Assembly (NCBI GenBank): GCA_001466705.2
Contig: LATX02000178.1
Coordinates: 248,001-312,000 of the forward strand
Length of the DNA stretch: 64,000 bases
Reading direction: 5' to 3'
Source of the DNA: Moniliophthora roreri
Taxonomy: Eukaryota; Basidiomycota; Agaricomycetes; Agaricales; Marasmiaceae
The notes beneath the pieces are model-generated. The model was given only the letters and a program-made list of their open reading frames with translations. It was not told the origin of the DNA and ran no database searches. This document shows positions 34,551 through 46,028 of the stretch, one piece after another (the first letter of the stretch is position 1; each line of letters starts with the position of its first letter). Position numbers and translations under genes: made by a program.

Positions 34551-35140
34551 CAGGAAGGACCATCGTCTTCTTGTCATTGTCGGCAGCCTATCACTCTCAG
34601 AACATCTAGCGCTAGCACAAGTTCTGTCGCAGTATTCTGCGATTTCATGCAGCTGCAAGTTCTGTACTACGCAAGTGTTGCATGAAATTCCAAAGATGTC
34701 GTTCGTAAATTCCTGGTAGATCCTCGTATTTTTCCAAAATCCTACGAATGGTATTGTCGATTTTCGACATCGCAACAGATTCTCCTGAGCTGCGATTGTG
34801 ACTGTGAGAGAAACGAGCGCTGCGGGCAGTGGATGGTGTTGCCAGGAAGTGATGTGGAGATGACAGTTGAGCTACCACTGTGCATGTCAGCCGGGGAGTG
34901 CGGTGTTCCTCGAAAAGGTGTCAGGGAATAAGTAAACTGTATTGATGAGGAGTCATGGCCAGCCGATGATGGTGGAGAAACTCGCGGCGATAAGATTTCA
35001 TAACACAGCCACTCCAAACTGAAACGTCAAAATTGAAACGGCACAGTTGATCGCAGGCCACCGCCAGCAACCCTTTGCACTGCCAGCAGACAACTTAAAT
35101 TATTCTCGACTATACCAATTTTCAACTAAATCTCACCACC
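34551..35140. other. Intergenic; promoter region of the C2-domain gene
   Basis: No supported gene. Open minus-strand frames here show no family resemblance. Confidence 0.4.
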
Positions 35141-37162
35141 ATGTCCTCCGACGAAGAAATTGGGACGTTGATCGTCGTTGTCCTCAAAGCCCGCAACCTC
35201 AACGATAAACACTTTTACAAACAGGACGTGTACGCAACGATATCCCTGAATGGTGAGCTTCATAAACGATCTCACGCGACCTTCTATCTGATGATTTGTA
35301 GGTGTCAAAAAGACTACAAAAACAGATGTGAAAGGCGGTCAACATCCAGTTTGGGACGATGAGCTTAGATTTCCGGTTATGAAGAACGATTCGACAAAGT
35401 TCCGGATGTTAGAGACAGCATGCTATTCCAAGGAACGTAGAGACGATGATCTACTAGGTGAAGGCAAAGTGGATATATCAGATACGTTACAGTCGGGTGA
35501 ATTTGATGGTATGTACGGTCTTAATTCTCACAATCAATGCACAAACGTTCTGAACTTGTCTTAGAATGGGTTCCTCTTCAAGTAAACGGCGTCGCTCGAG
35601 GAGATATTTATCTCGAGATGACTTATTACAGCAATGGGCCTGCACCAGTCAACCTTGCTCCTGCGGCAGCAGAGTCGACTCTACTCCGGAGACCGTCCAA
35701 ATTGGCGCCGTCGGATAGACTCTGGAGACCCCCTCAAGGACATAGTCCTCCACAAAGCTACTCCAACATTCCAAACCCCAATCAGAACAAGATGGGTCCT
35801 CCTACTCCTCCAAAGACGTCGCCGAAAGACCGATACAGTGCCTTACCGCCCCAACCAGAGAACCCGCCTCCAGCTGTACCAAGCCTCCTGAAACCTGGTT
35901 TAAACAACGGTAGATCTACTGCTGCTGCACAATCCCAGCATCTTGCACCGTCACAGACCTCGACATCACCCCAACGAGTGCCGACAATTCTCAGACCTTC
36001 CAACCCTAAAACCGCTTCCGAAATAGCGCCAACTCGACACTCATCGATGGCACCTTCTATTGCACCTTCTCTCCCAGAATCAGGCTACCCTCACCCCGCC
36101 GTCGGATCCTCACATCACACACATACAAGTTACACACCACCGCCTACTCAGTACACTTCACCTATACCTTCCACAAATAACACGTATAGACCAACTTCCG
36201 CTATTCCTAATGAACATCAGCCGTACACTTCGCCTATACCGTCTACAAACAACACCTACAGACCTCCTTCAGCTGTTCCTAGCGAAAACTGGAATGTACA
36301 CCAACAACAGCGGCATTCCCCGCCTCACAACCACAACCACAACCCTCACGAAAACCTGGCTCCGATATCCTTCTCATTCCCCATTCCAGACATCTCTGTC
36401 CCTGGCCCGACGTCACCACCATCAGTAACATCACCATACGATCCTCTTCCCCCGGGTGGCTTCCCGCAGCGTAATCAGAGTCCCTACACCCCATTACCAC
36501 CTCAACCTCACCCGGTTCACAGACCATCCTTCCCTTCTCACTCTGCACCAGACTTCCCCACACACACCCGCTCAGAAGAATCTTTACCTGACCCGTACCT
36601 AATTGCACGATACCAAACTCCCTTACCACTTCCTCCAGGTGCTGAACCCCGTTCTTCCCCACCACCACCCGTACCACCCGCACCACCCGCACCCACTCGT
36701 TCTTCTCCACCTGTACCACCACACGACGCACAGACACAGAGATCAACGAGTCTCCCACCGAAGCCACCTTCACCTCCCGCACCTAAACATACACCTTCCC
36801 TACCTGTACCAGCTCAGTCCCCCGTAGCCCGGCAAGCTACGCCAATTTCTGAAGAACGTCTCCGTCTTCTACGTGAAGCTGAAGAACGTGCTGCGAGAAG
36901 GAAGGAGCAAGAGGAACGTGATGCCGAGTTGGCGAGACAACTTTTTGAGTCGGAGCAAGAGCAAGCAGAAGCACCACCACCACCTCCGTCGAAACCTAAG
37001 GAAAGTCCCGAAGAGATTGCTAGGAGGTTGGAAGCAGAGGCGGAGAAGATCAGGAAGGAGCAGGAGGAGAAAGATTTAGAATTGGCGAGGCAGTTGGATA
37101 GGGAGTTGAATTTGAATGGGGATGACGACGCGCCGAGAGGTAGGATGCCTGGTGGTATGTGA
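35141..37162 (+). CDS. C2-domain, proline-rich protein resembling cytokinesis factors Inn1/Fic1
   Basis: Three exons. An N-terminal C2 domain (residues 1 to about 125) reads IGTLIVVVLKARNLNDKHFY, QDVYATISLN, TDVKGGQHPVWDDELRFPV, DDLLGEGKVDISD and EWVPLQVNGVARGDIYLEM. A long Pro/Ser/Thr-rich region of about 330 residues follows, with many PxxP sites, a tandem duplication of YTSPIPSTNNTYRP, and poly-Pro runs (PPPPVPPAPPAPTR). The C-terminus is a charged helix: EERLRLLREAEERAARRKEQ and DAELARQLFESEQEQ, then a second similar unit, EKDLELARQLDREL. An N-terminal C2 domain with PxxP sites is the layout of yeast Inn1 and fission-yeast Fic1, which promote membrane ingression through SH3 partners. The paired ELARQL helices are additional. 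Start fixed by ATG at 35141 in a good context; no lesions. Confidence 0.8.
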
Positions 37163-38313
37163 TAGTGAGAAGCGTCAAATGCATTAATATCTTGTAGTAA
37201 AATAACGTCCTGTAAAAGTTGAAGTTGTAACATTACAATACAAGACGAGAAGGTACATATTTCAGAGAATTGGAATCCGTCTGCGCAACGTTGATCATCC
37301 ACGAGCGCGACTTTACGGTCTGAATCTCTGCAGCTCTAGCTATTGTGTCTGTGCTAAACCTCGATTAGGACATCGGATTCGAGAAGGAATCTTGGAATTA
37401 ATTGAAGATTTGACCAATTTGCTGTCATTTCGGCCAGATTGATTACGGCGTGTTTTTGCTTCTATTCCACCTCAGTGCCCAGAGAGTATTTCATGATGGG
37501 ATAGACACCCTCTACACCATTCTTCCCACCTCCGCTGGCCTGGAAAACTACTTCCATTGCAAAAGATGGCCTCTAGGCAGATGTGTTGTACAAGGATTCT
37601 CCAAGTGGATCTGCTTGCTTACCTAGCGGTAGTAGCACCTCGCCCGATCAAACTCAAGAGGTAATTTGGTATAATCAGGGGGTAAGGGCCGTTCCGGCAG
37701 CGCCCGCTACCTCTATGTGCTCAGATAGGTGCACCCTTATTTGAATCTTAGTCCTGTTTCTGTTACTACTAGTTCCATGACCCTCAAAAATATGTGGCAC
37801 TAGATGTCTTTCTTCCTCCCCTTCTTTTCCTCCATCCCTTCCCTTTTCTTCCCCTTCCCTCTGGTTGCGACGGACCAGAGCAAAGCTGACAAATCATGAA
37901 ATTTTCTTACAAATGCTGATTAAGCACATGAGTTTTGCTATCTAGACCCACTACCTATGGTAGTGGGAATGTCTGCCTTGTTTGTATATGGGCTTTTTGT
38001 TAATGAAAGTTCCTTAGGATTCTACCCAAGTACAGACAATTTTTATTACTCTTAGAAGTATTACTACCTTCACTCATCACATCCTTGCATATTGTTCAAA
38101 TTCATGTATACTGCAAAATACTCAATACAAATTCATTACAGGCCACATCAAAGCATTCAGTGCAAGAAGAGCTGTTGAAAATGGGGTGTGTTGTCATTTT
38201 TATTGGCACTACCCATTCTTCTTGAAGTTGTGTTGCTGTTATTTTTTGTCAGCCTCTTGGGTTTGCTTTGGGACTGAAATCACAATCTCTTTGCTGTTGC
38301 TTTTGTTGCAGTC
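37163..38313. other. Intergenic, transition into CpG-poor repeat DNA
   Basis: No gene supported. From about 37,760 onward the sequence becomes AT-rich and almost free of CG dinucleotides, unlike everything to the left. Confidence 0.5.
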
Positions 38314-39300
38314 ATGCACAGCACTGGGCTGTATTTCGCCACTACAGCCCTTCCAACATTAAAGCCACCAGGAAATCAGCAGTGGATGATCCATGACAGG
38401 GAATTTGACAAGATATCCTACAAGTTCATATGCCCCTATAAATCACCACAAGCATGGGGATTTTACTATCTTACCTGCAAACTCCTTTGTCTATTGTCTT
38501 GGTTCAATCCCTTCAGTGACTTTCTGTATAAACAAGCTGAACATTTGTGGCATCACTCACACTCTCTGGCCACAGACTGGTCATCACTTGACCTCCAAGT
38601 TGTCAGACAATTCGACCAGCATCCTCAGCCATTTTGGGACCCAGATTCTTTTAACCTGAAGGTGTATGAGTTGTGTGCTTTCCAATGGGCAGTCACTATG
38701 TTCCAGGACAGCCTGTCAATGATACCTCACCTCCAGAAGGTATTGGGAACAATATGCCCTTCGGTGGTGATGTCTACTGTCCTTGGCAAGTGAAACTTCA
38801 TAATGTGGGGAGATACTCCAAAGTTAGATGTTGTGTTCAAGGTTTGGGATCCACAAGTATTTAGCAAATTGAAAGGGGAGTAGATTATTATGCCTGGAAT
38901 GTGCCTTGGTTGAAGACCAGATATCCTGCTCTTCACTACCCAGAAGGAATCAGATTGCTATTCTACCACCAGTACTGGAAAATCTAAACTAAACATCAAT
39001 GTCCTCCTTCATTCTATCAACTCATATCACACAAGTCTACAGCAGTCTACAAACTTTTGGTTTGTCATACTCTTTCCCATGGTTGATTTGTTATGGACAC
39101 ATGAAAACCCCAATGTTTGAAAGCAGAGTTTTGGATTACTTTGCCTCTTTAAGGTGCATAGAGAACCTCACAGTATCATGAGCATCTACTTTCATTGTTG
39201 CACTGTCAAGGCATCCCAAATGTGTGGATCACACTTCTGAACTGTTGACAAGTAGTTGTGTATGGGTGTCCTTGATGGACAAAATTGCATGAGTTTTGTT
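38314..39300 (+). pseudogene. Decayed DUF6535-family fragment
   Basis: A plus-strand frame (38,314-38,793) shows the middle/C-terminal block of the DUF6535 family: FICPYKSPQAWGFYYLTCKL, SLATDWSSLDLQVVRQFDQ, FNLKVYELCAFQWAVTMFQD, SLSMIPHLQKVLGTICPS. Farther on, in changing frames and through stops, come WLKTRYPALHYPEGIRLLFY and pieces resembling the rest of the domain up to about 39,300. The N-terminal four-helix membrane part is absent. DUF6535 proteins are large, multi-copy, function-unknown membrane proteins of mushrooms. The same signature occurs at about 47.8 kb on the other strand. Frame changes, stops and loss of CpG show that it is dead. Confidence 0.6.
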
Positions 39301-39797
39301 TTTTGTTTTTGTTCAATGACATTAGTTTCATTTTGATTGGCAGTGCCTAGCTCTGTCTTCCCATCACATGCTCAGAAGTAAGTGCCCGTTGTGCCTCCCA
39401 GCATGGATTCTGCATCTTGTGGTCTGTCCTTCTCATCTAGATAGCTTTTCCTGTAAATATGAGTACATGAGTACATATTCACCATCTTATCAGAGTGATA
39501 GATCATAACAGAAAGAGGTGTACTTGCCAGTACTTGCCATTGCATCTCTCATAACCACAGACTTGGATGACTGGCTCTTGTAGATGCCTGGGAAAGGGAA
39601 TATCTGTGCAAGCAGCAGCTTTACCAAGTGGAGAACAGAGAATCTAGAGCATGTACTTGTGAATTATCTACCACCTATGACCAACATACTGTTACCAGAG
39701 CAAGCAGACTCTGCTGAGGTCATATAGCTTGACTTCTGGATCACTAAAATTGACAGGCTGCTGCAATGGGTTACAGGTGATTAACAAGGCTACTAGA

Positions 39798-39859
39798 GGT
39801 TATAATGCCTCATAATCAGTTATAACTGGGTTACATTCCAGTTATAGTGCTGTTATAAT
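39798..39859. repeat. GTTATAA-rich patch
   Basis: The heptamer GTTATAA or a one-base variant occurs about four times in some 60 bp, twice as part of CAGTTATA(A/G). It may be an array of a terminal or subterminal transposon motif; not assigned. Confidence 0.35.
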
Positions 39860-41637
39860 GCTTTGTGGTTTTTGGTGATGCTGCATCCATCCACCACATC
39901 ATCACCTCCTCATCTCCATCCTCCTGCCCACATCACATTCCTTTTAGCATCGTGCAATTCCAGAGTGCCAATCTCACCTCTTGGGTAGGCTTGTACACTC
40001 AGACTCAGCTGGGACACTATTACCCACCTCACCTAGCCCATACTACCTGGCTAGCCTCTACTGATCTAAGGTATTCACACATTAGATAGTACTCTCTTAC
40101 TTAGTTGTAGTTACCTCTGTTCAGAATATATCTAGTCCATTGTGAAAGGGCAAGTCTGCCATTCTAGCCAACAACCCATGTCTGAGTTGGGTGATGGGAA
40201 ACTCTTAAGTGAGAGTGCCAATCAATATGAAACTGAAATTTAATACCAATGAAACACAAATTCATCCATCAAATTTATTTTAACAACTGAAAACACTCTT
40301 TATTTGGATGAAATCATCAGAAAACTAGATGAATAATTTTGTCCACCAAGGACACACATAGTCATGGGCAGAGGTTCATATGATTCATTCATGAATAAAT
40401 CATTTCTCAGTATTCATACAATTCTTGGTCAGAAGTACAAGTAGCATTAATGTCAGAATGAATCAAAGCAATTTAAAAGGCTTAAGAAGTCAGAAACCTT
40501 TCAGCCAAGCACTTCACACCAATACCCAGTCTTGGTCAAGGTTCACCAGCTTCACTCACCAACATTACAGAACAATCTGGCATTCAGTATTCCATTGACA
40601 TGGAACATCCTCCCTTCAAGTATCAAAGTAATTCTGCTTCCTCTGAGCCAGAGAACCAAGGGATGTTGATGTTAATATGAACCAAAGCAGGCCCACTGAA
40701 CCATAGAGCCAGAAATCTCCAAGCAGTACCTACTCCTAACAAGAACTTGTCAGTTTCACTGTATGCACTGTCTGACGTTGATTCCAACACCCCATTCATG
40801 TAGTAAATGCTCTCTTACAAGGACAAAATCAATTATTTCACCTCTAAATAGAATGCAGTGTCTGAAGGTGTTTGAGAGACAGGTGATGTGAATGTGATGA
40901 ACAGAGTACTGGTGGCAAAGGAACTGGTAGTAGTGGTGCTGACAAGTTTGTATAGTATACTGTAAGTGGTGATGATAAAGTGATTGTTGTGGACCATATC
41001 TTGCACTCCAACTGTAAAGTGACATCTCTGTAATCAAGTCATGTTCTCCACTGATGCAATCCCACATGCTATCATATTGCCTGGAAAATGAGGAAGGTGT
41101 TAGTTAGCCTAGCACCAATGAAATGGAGAACAATCATGAACCTTGGGCAGCAAACTCCCTACTCTCACTGTGTCAAGTTTTTCTCAGTCAAAACTTGAAG
41201 ATGCAAAAAGTAGCAATGTTGACTTGACCTTGAAAGGCTGAGACATAGGCTTGACTGTTTGTCAAGTGAACTTTGAAAAGTGGGGTTGTTAACAAGACCC
41301 TGGATAGTATAAGAGGAGGTCATTCTGAGGTTTGGACAAAAAGTGGACCATGCAGGCCTAATAGCTATACTATTGATCAACCAGAAGTGCCTAGAAAAAT
41401 GTTGTTACTATAGTTTTTTTTCAATACTCTACCATTTTGCTTGAAACCTGGTAGATACAGTCTTCAGATACTAAATATTTATTTCAATGGCTTTTCTAAT
41501 TTTTATAGCAAATGTTGGTCCATGCCAGGCATTGCTGTTGAAGAGGTGGTAATACCACTTGAATGTGCTACACAAAGAGCTGATCTGTTGATCAGATCCT
41601 GCTCTACTATTGTCTATGTGTGTGTGGTAATATGCAG

Positions 41638-41675
41638 AGTGTGGTTTGGCATGATCAGAGTTACCGCACTTAGAC
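41638..41675. repeat. Hairpin element, copy A
   Basis: AGTGTGGT and ACCGCACT form an eight-pair stem (one G-U pair) around a loop containing GCATGATCAGAGTT. The same hairpin, with the stem AAGTGTGG/CCACACTT, occurs at about 58,316-58,352. Confidence 0.5.
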
Positions 41676-41924
41676 TCTATTTGATGTTTTGTGATCTGAA
41701 TAAGCATGTATTTGTTTATCAACATAGAGACTATGAGGATATATTTGTGTAATAAATCATTTTTGTTGTGTGTTTTCTAGTTTCTACTCTCTCAATCAAG
41801 CCTAAATATAACAGCTAATTGCACTGAGATGATGGTAAGACTACCTTGAAGTGATAACCCAAGTAATCAAAGACTACAGTACCCCTTGTACTGGATACAA
41901 CCCTCTTGGTTGTGATCTGTAATG

Positions 41925-42057
41925 CACTTAAGCCAGAAAACTTCTACTCTGGTAGCCTGAGCCCTCTCTAAGTTGCGTCTACTCAATTTAGAACACACTT
42001 AAGCAGGAAAACTTCTACTCTTGTAGCCTGTGCCCTTTCTAAGCTGCATTGACACTA
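41925..42057. repeat. Two-copy tandem repeat, period 71 bp
   Basis: CACTTAAGCCAGAAAACTTC at 41,925 is repeated as CACTTAAGCAGGAAAACTTC at 41,996, with the following 38 bp (TCTACTCT.GTAGCCTG...) also similar. Diverged copies, so an old duplication. Confidence 0.5.
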
Positions 42058-43747
42058 GCAAAAAACTAGCTGCCTTCAGAAAGCCACTAAAACTTTCTGA
42101 TACAAAGTCTTCTCTTGACTTGAAAATGACTATCTGCTAAAGTGCAGAACAAATATCTGGCTTTGCCATCACTATCAAGTTTGGTATATAGTCTTATATC
42201 TCAACTAGGTCTACTCTGAGTCCCTAGAGCCTGATGTGAGGAGGAAAATCTGATTGAATGTGATTTCTCTACACAAACAATAGCCACATACAAATATTGC
42301 ATAGTGGTGGGGCAGATTCCTCTTGCTCCCACCTACAAAATGGCTGTCCTTATATACTGCTGGAAACAAATATCTACAATAAAATAATAATAATAGGTAT
42401 ATATCATACTGGTCACAGGAAAAATCACAAAATGAACATATATGGGTTCAGTCCCTTGTCACAATAGTAATCCCATACCATATATAGGTATGTGGGTCAC
42501 CAATAAATACAATCTTGGGTATCGGAAGCATGACTCAAGCTAGGCCCTCTGTGTGGTATATAGGTATCTAGGTTCAGAATCTGTTGCTACTGCATAGGAG
42601 TTTCTTATTCCATTTTTCAATGGTTGGAAATACTCTCAACTTCCATAGGAGTCATTGAGTATTTCCTTGTTCCATCTGTCCTATCTGACTGACTCATGCT
42701 TATCTCTCATGTGTCTTTTCTCGTCCATTGATCCTATCTGATTTCCCTCTTATTGCTTTCTCCTATTTTTGGAGGATCATTGCATCGCCATCTCAGAATG
42801 CAGAGTGATCATATACTGGAGCTAATACTCCATCGTATATCTGATTTGGATATCATTGTGTCTTTTCTCTTGGTATATCATAGGTATCATCCTGAGCTTG
42901 AAGGAGCTCTCTGAGAGTAAATGAAGGTTGTTTAAAAGTAAAATATCCCCTTGATATACTATATATATGTTCAACTACCAATGTGTCTCTCTTGAACACA
43001 CTGTATAGAGGTCTCTACAGGTTTTGGAAGGCTCAAGGCACAGTTTTGAGAGTCTATAAGTGACTTGGTACCCATGTGGGGCATACCATAAGTACAATTA
43101 ACTTATAACTTCATGCCATCAAGCATATATAGGTTTTGACTGACTACTTGGGCTCATATCAGTCCTTCTATTTCCATGTTTCTTCTCATTTCAACTGTTT
43201 AAATATGTTCAAACAATGCTCATATGTGTAGAATTTGAAAGGTTTATAAAATTGGTGTATTAGCAGTAACTCTGTCTTCTATGAAGAACTGCTACATGCT
43301 ATTCACTCTAAAAATGCACTCCAATGGGACTCAGCAACAAAGAACTGCTACTAAACTCACACACACACCAAAACCCACAATAGAGGCTTCTAAGAGTAAT
43401 AAAGCACTGTACTAGTCCACTAGGAGACTGAGTCTATCTCAAGTGCAATTTGGAGTAAAAAGAGGACAGAACCCATTATATTTCAACTGACTAGCTCAAG
43501 TTGGTATAAGGTTGTAGAGCCTAGAGACTCTAGTAGGACAACTCAAGTATTGCACTCAAGAGTCACAAAGTATAGGTTTTTAAAGAGTGGTTTATTGGTT
43601 GGTTATAAAGAATGTATATAGTGAGGCAAGATATATACAAATCTTGGCTCAACTAGAAGTGATGGACTGGCAAGTGCATGGAGACTTGGTCTAAGAAGTT
43701 GTGCAGAAGTCTAAATTGACACTGTGCAGGGCTATGACATCAATCTG

Positions 43748-43870
43748 AAACAAAAATACAATTATTTCCATTATTTTCACAATTAGCTGTAATTATGACT
43801 CAACCAAATTTTGACTCCACACTTCTTACAGCTAATTGCAAAAATAACGGAAATGATCATATTTTTGTTT
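43748..43870. repeat. 45-bp inverted repeat with 33-bp spacer
   Basis: The left arm, 43,748-43,792 (starts AAACAAAAATACAATTATTT, ends AATTAGCTGTAA), and the right arm, 43,826-43,870 (starts TTACAGCTAATTGC, ends ATTTTTGTTT), are reverse complements with only about six mismatches. The unit could fold into a long hairpin. Confidence 0.65.
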
Positions 43871-43969
43871 CTGGTTGATAAGGGGCCAATGTACCACGTG
43901 TAACGGTGACAAGCAGTCACGTCAGGTACGACCGGCTGTGTGACAGAGTGACAGTTTCTTCATTTACAT

Positions 43970-44140
43970 GACATCAACCCAAAACAAAAATACGATCATT
44001 TCCATTACAGCACTTTGCGAAAATAATTAGCGTGTCAAGTAAAGGGGCCTGCCATGTGGGATGGTGAACAGAGTGTCTTACTCTCACATTACAGTGACAT
44101 CACGTCGAAAAAACGATCGATTTTCGCAATTAGCTGTAAA
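43970..44140 (+). repeat. Further copies of the same arm in direct orientation
   Basis: GACATCAACCCAAAACAAAA at 43,970 continues as TACGATCATTTCCATTACAG, and GACATCACGTCGAAAAAACG at 44,097 leads to TTTTCGCAATTAGCTGTAAA. Both match the left arm at 43,735-43,792, which is also preceded by GACATCAA. So there are three direct copies and one inverted copy within 400 bp. Confidence 0.5.
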
Positions 44141-44684
44141 AAGTGTCCTAGCAGTGAAAAAGGCACTTTTGGTGCGTTTCCGAATTTTTTCGGGATTTCG
44201 CTGGTTTGGACAAGAATTGGGCGGACGGACCCCCAAAAGGTTTGGACAAAAAGTTGCCCAATTCGGGAAATTTCAGAACGGCCTTGCCACCTATTATCCA
44301 GGGACCTTTGTCAACCTTCAGTACTTAGTAATCGTCGCACAAGGCGGGTTCTCCACAAAGCCTAATGAAAAATTAAGTGTATGGCCAGTGGGTCCGCCCA
44401 TGCGACAGACAGTATGTACTGTTTTGTAGTCGGGACAAACCTCGACAATGACACAAGTCGCCTCAAGTTCAGCAAGAATTGCCATTCGTTGGCGAGCTTG
44501 TACTTCGTAAAAAATGACAATTCGTTCAATTTCGTTATTTGCGTATCACATTGTATATACCATCATTAGTACACTATTGATTCGTGTATAAATACAAGGG
44601 AAAACATATATCGGCAACACATATGAATCAGATTTTACAGATGTTCCGGATAATAGTACAGTGATGTACATGCAGCCCACGACC
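44141..44684. other. Intergenic, no recognised gene
   Basis: Normal CpG content returns here. Two overlapping plus-strand open frames exist but show no family resemblance. This is the downstream flank of the prenyltransferase gene. Confidence 0.4.
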
Positions 44685-45930
44685 TTACACCGCTTGAATC
44701 CTATGGGCAATGAAAGGCAAAGCTTGCGCGAGAGTGAGCCATGCCTGCGTATTGTTGAATTTTTTAAGGAAAAGAAAACGACGAGAACGCTGGACTATTC
44801 CACGAACCATGTATATCCTGAGAGATACTTTGTCCTCAACTTCTGTTCTCTGCCAAAAGATTCGGATAGAAAGATAAATCCCAAGGACTACAAAGCATGC
44901 TAGCGCAGTTTCTTCCAGTTGCCAAAATAGTCCCAACCCAATCGACCAGGCAGTCAAAAGACAGGAAGTCAAGTAACGGCTGGCAACTGGAAGGAAGGTA
45001 GGCAGCGTAATTCGGCCCTGCATACGGTCTCCAGCTTCATCGCGAAAGTCCTACAATAACGGCCCAAAGTCCAGCATTGCCCTTATGATGAACGGTAAAG
45101 TAACACTAACCTGGACGTGTATCGTGGACCAAATCAAGGCGACACTAATGAATGGCGCGACGTGATATCGCACAAGCAAGTCTTGATGTCCTGTGATTGT
45201 AAACAAAAGCATTGTAGGTTTCCTATTGCAAGAATGGCGGCGAGAACTAACCTTCACTTGCGATGTATGCGGCGCCAACATTCCACGACACAATGCCAAT
45301 CGCATTCAGCAGACTCTTGGAGTACCTGACGAATACCGTTAGTTCGAATACACGCGGGCTACAATAACACAACGCACCAGTACGAGTCCAGTCCAAACTC
45401 ATTGTAGAATGTGGTTGCAAGCGTGAGTGATATGCCAGCATACAACACTCCATAGTTCCACGAAAGGTAGAGGCACATCGGGACAAGTGCCCAGCGAAGA
45501 GTATAGGCAGATTCCGTACTAATCAGCCCAGAAGGTATGGGACGGTATGGTTTATTGATCGAGTCTTCTTCGATGCTATACATCTGGTTTGCGGCGCAGA
45601 ACTGCAGCAGAAACAACCAAATCCATGTCAGTAGATGTATCATGGTCTCAAGGCGAGGGATCCGAGACGACGCCAGCAAGCCGTAGCAGGTCTGAAAGAA
45701 TAAGCACAGTAGTCAGTGAATGTATACAACTTGCGCGAGCGAATGATAAGGCAACCTACAACTGGTATGATGATCGTCTTGTAGTCGGATGTACAGAACG
45801 CGTGAGATGTCCAGAAGAGTCTTATACCGTGCTTCATATATTGTTGGACGAAGCTGGTCGAGGGTTTACGGGTGTCATCGGTGAAAGGCATCCAAGCATC
45901 AACTTGATCTTTCCCTGGTCGACTGAACAT
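44685..45930 (-). CDS. UbiA-family prenyltransferase
   Basis: Integral membrane enzyme that joins a prenyl diphosphate to an acceptor using two Asp-rich motifs. Six or so exons. The ATG at 45930 gives MFSRPGKDQVDAWMPF. Then SHAFCTSDYKTIIIPVTCYG, LLTWIWLFLLQFCAANQMYS and the first motif NQMYSIEEDSINKPYRPIPS are followed by hydrophobic helices LYAGISLTLATTFYNEFGLD and LLNAIGIVSWNVGAAYIAS. The second motif is DFRDEAGDRMQGRITLP, then LTAWSIGLGLFWQLEETALA and LACFVVLGIYLSIRIFW. Stop at 44685-44687. Both metal-binding motifs (N-x-x-x-x-x-E-D and D-x-x-D-x-x-G-D) are present, and no frameshift was needed. The first motif has N-Q where many have N-D. The NKPxRPIPSG and GRxTLP signatures fit fungal UbiA enzymes of secondary metabolism. 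No neighbouring pathway genes are visible. Confidence 0.78.
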
Positions 45931-46018
45931 GGCGAAAATGAAACCAGCGTAATGAACTAGAACAACTGGAAGAGAGAAAAGGGCGTCACAGCACAGTTTG
46001 TCAATCCGGGAATACTCG

Positions 46019-46028
46019 CTTTATATAA
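46019..46028 (-). promoter_or_regulatory. TATA box of the UbiA gene
   Basis: Minus-strand TTTATATAAAG about 90 bp upstream of the ATG at 45930; a strong TATA element. Confidence 0.5.

Larger units (their letters stand above)
39301..43747. other. CpG-poor, gene-free repeat block
   Basis: About 4.4 kb of AT-rich sequence with scarcely any CG dinucleotides and no frame with recognisable coding content. It contains a GTTATAA-rich patch (about 39,760-39,865), a two-copy 71-bp tandem repeat, and a hairpin found again near 58.3 kb. Best explained as old transposon debris. Confidence 0.55.

Noticed and set aside
36279..37302. Long minus-strand open frames opposite the C2-domain gene
   Set aside because: Shadows of the proline-rich and charged coding sequence on the plus strand; the composition follows from it.
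44054..44429. Overlapping plus-strand open frames as small genes
   Set aside because: They overlap the repeat cluster, have no homology I recognise, and show no exon structure.
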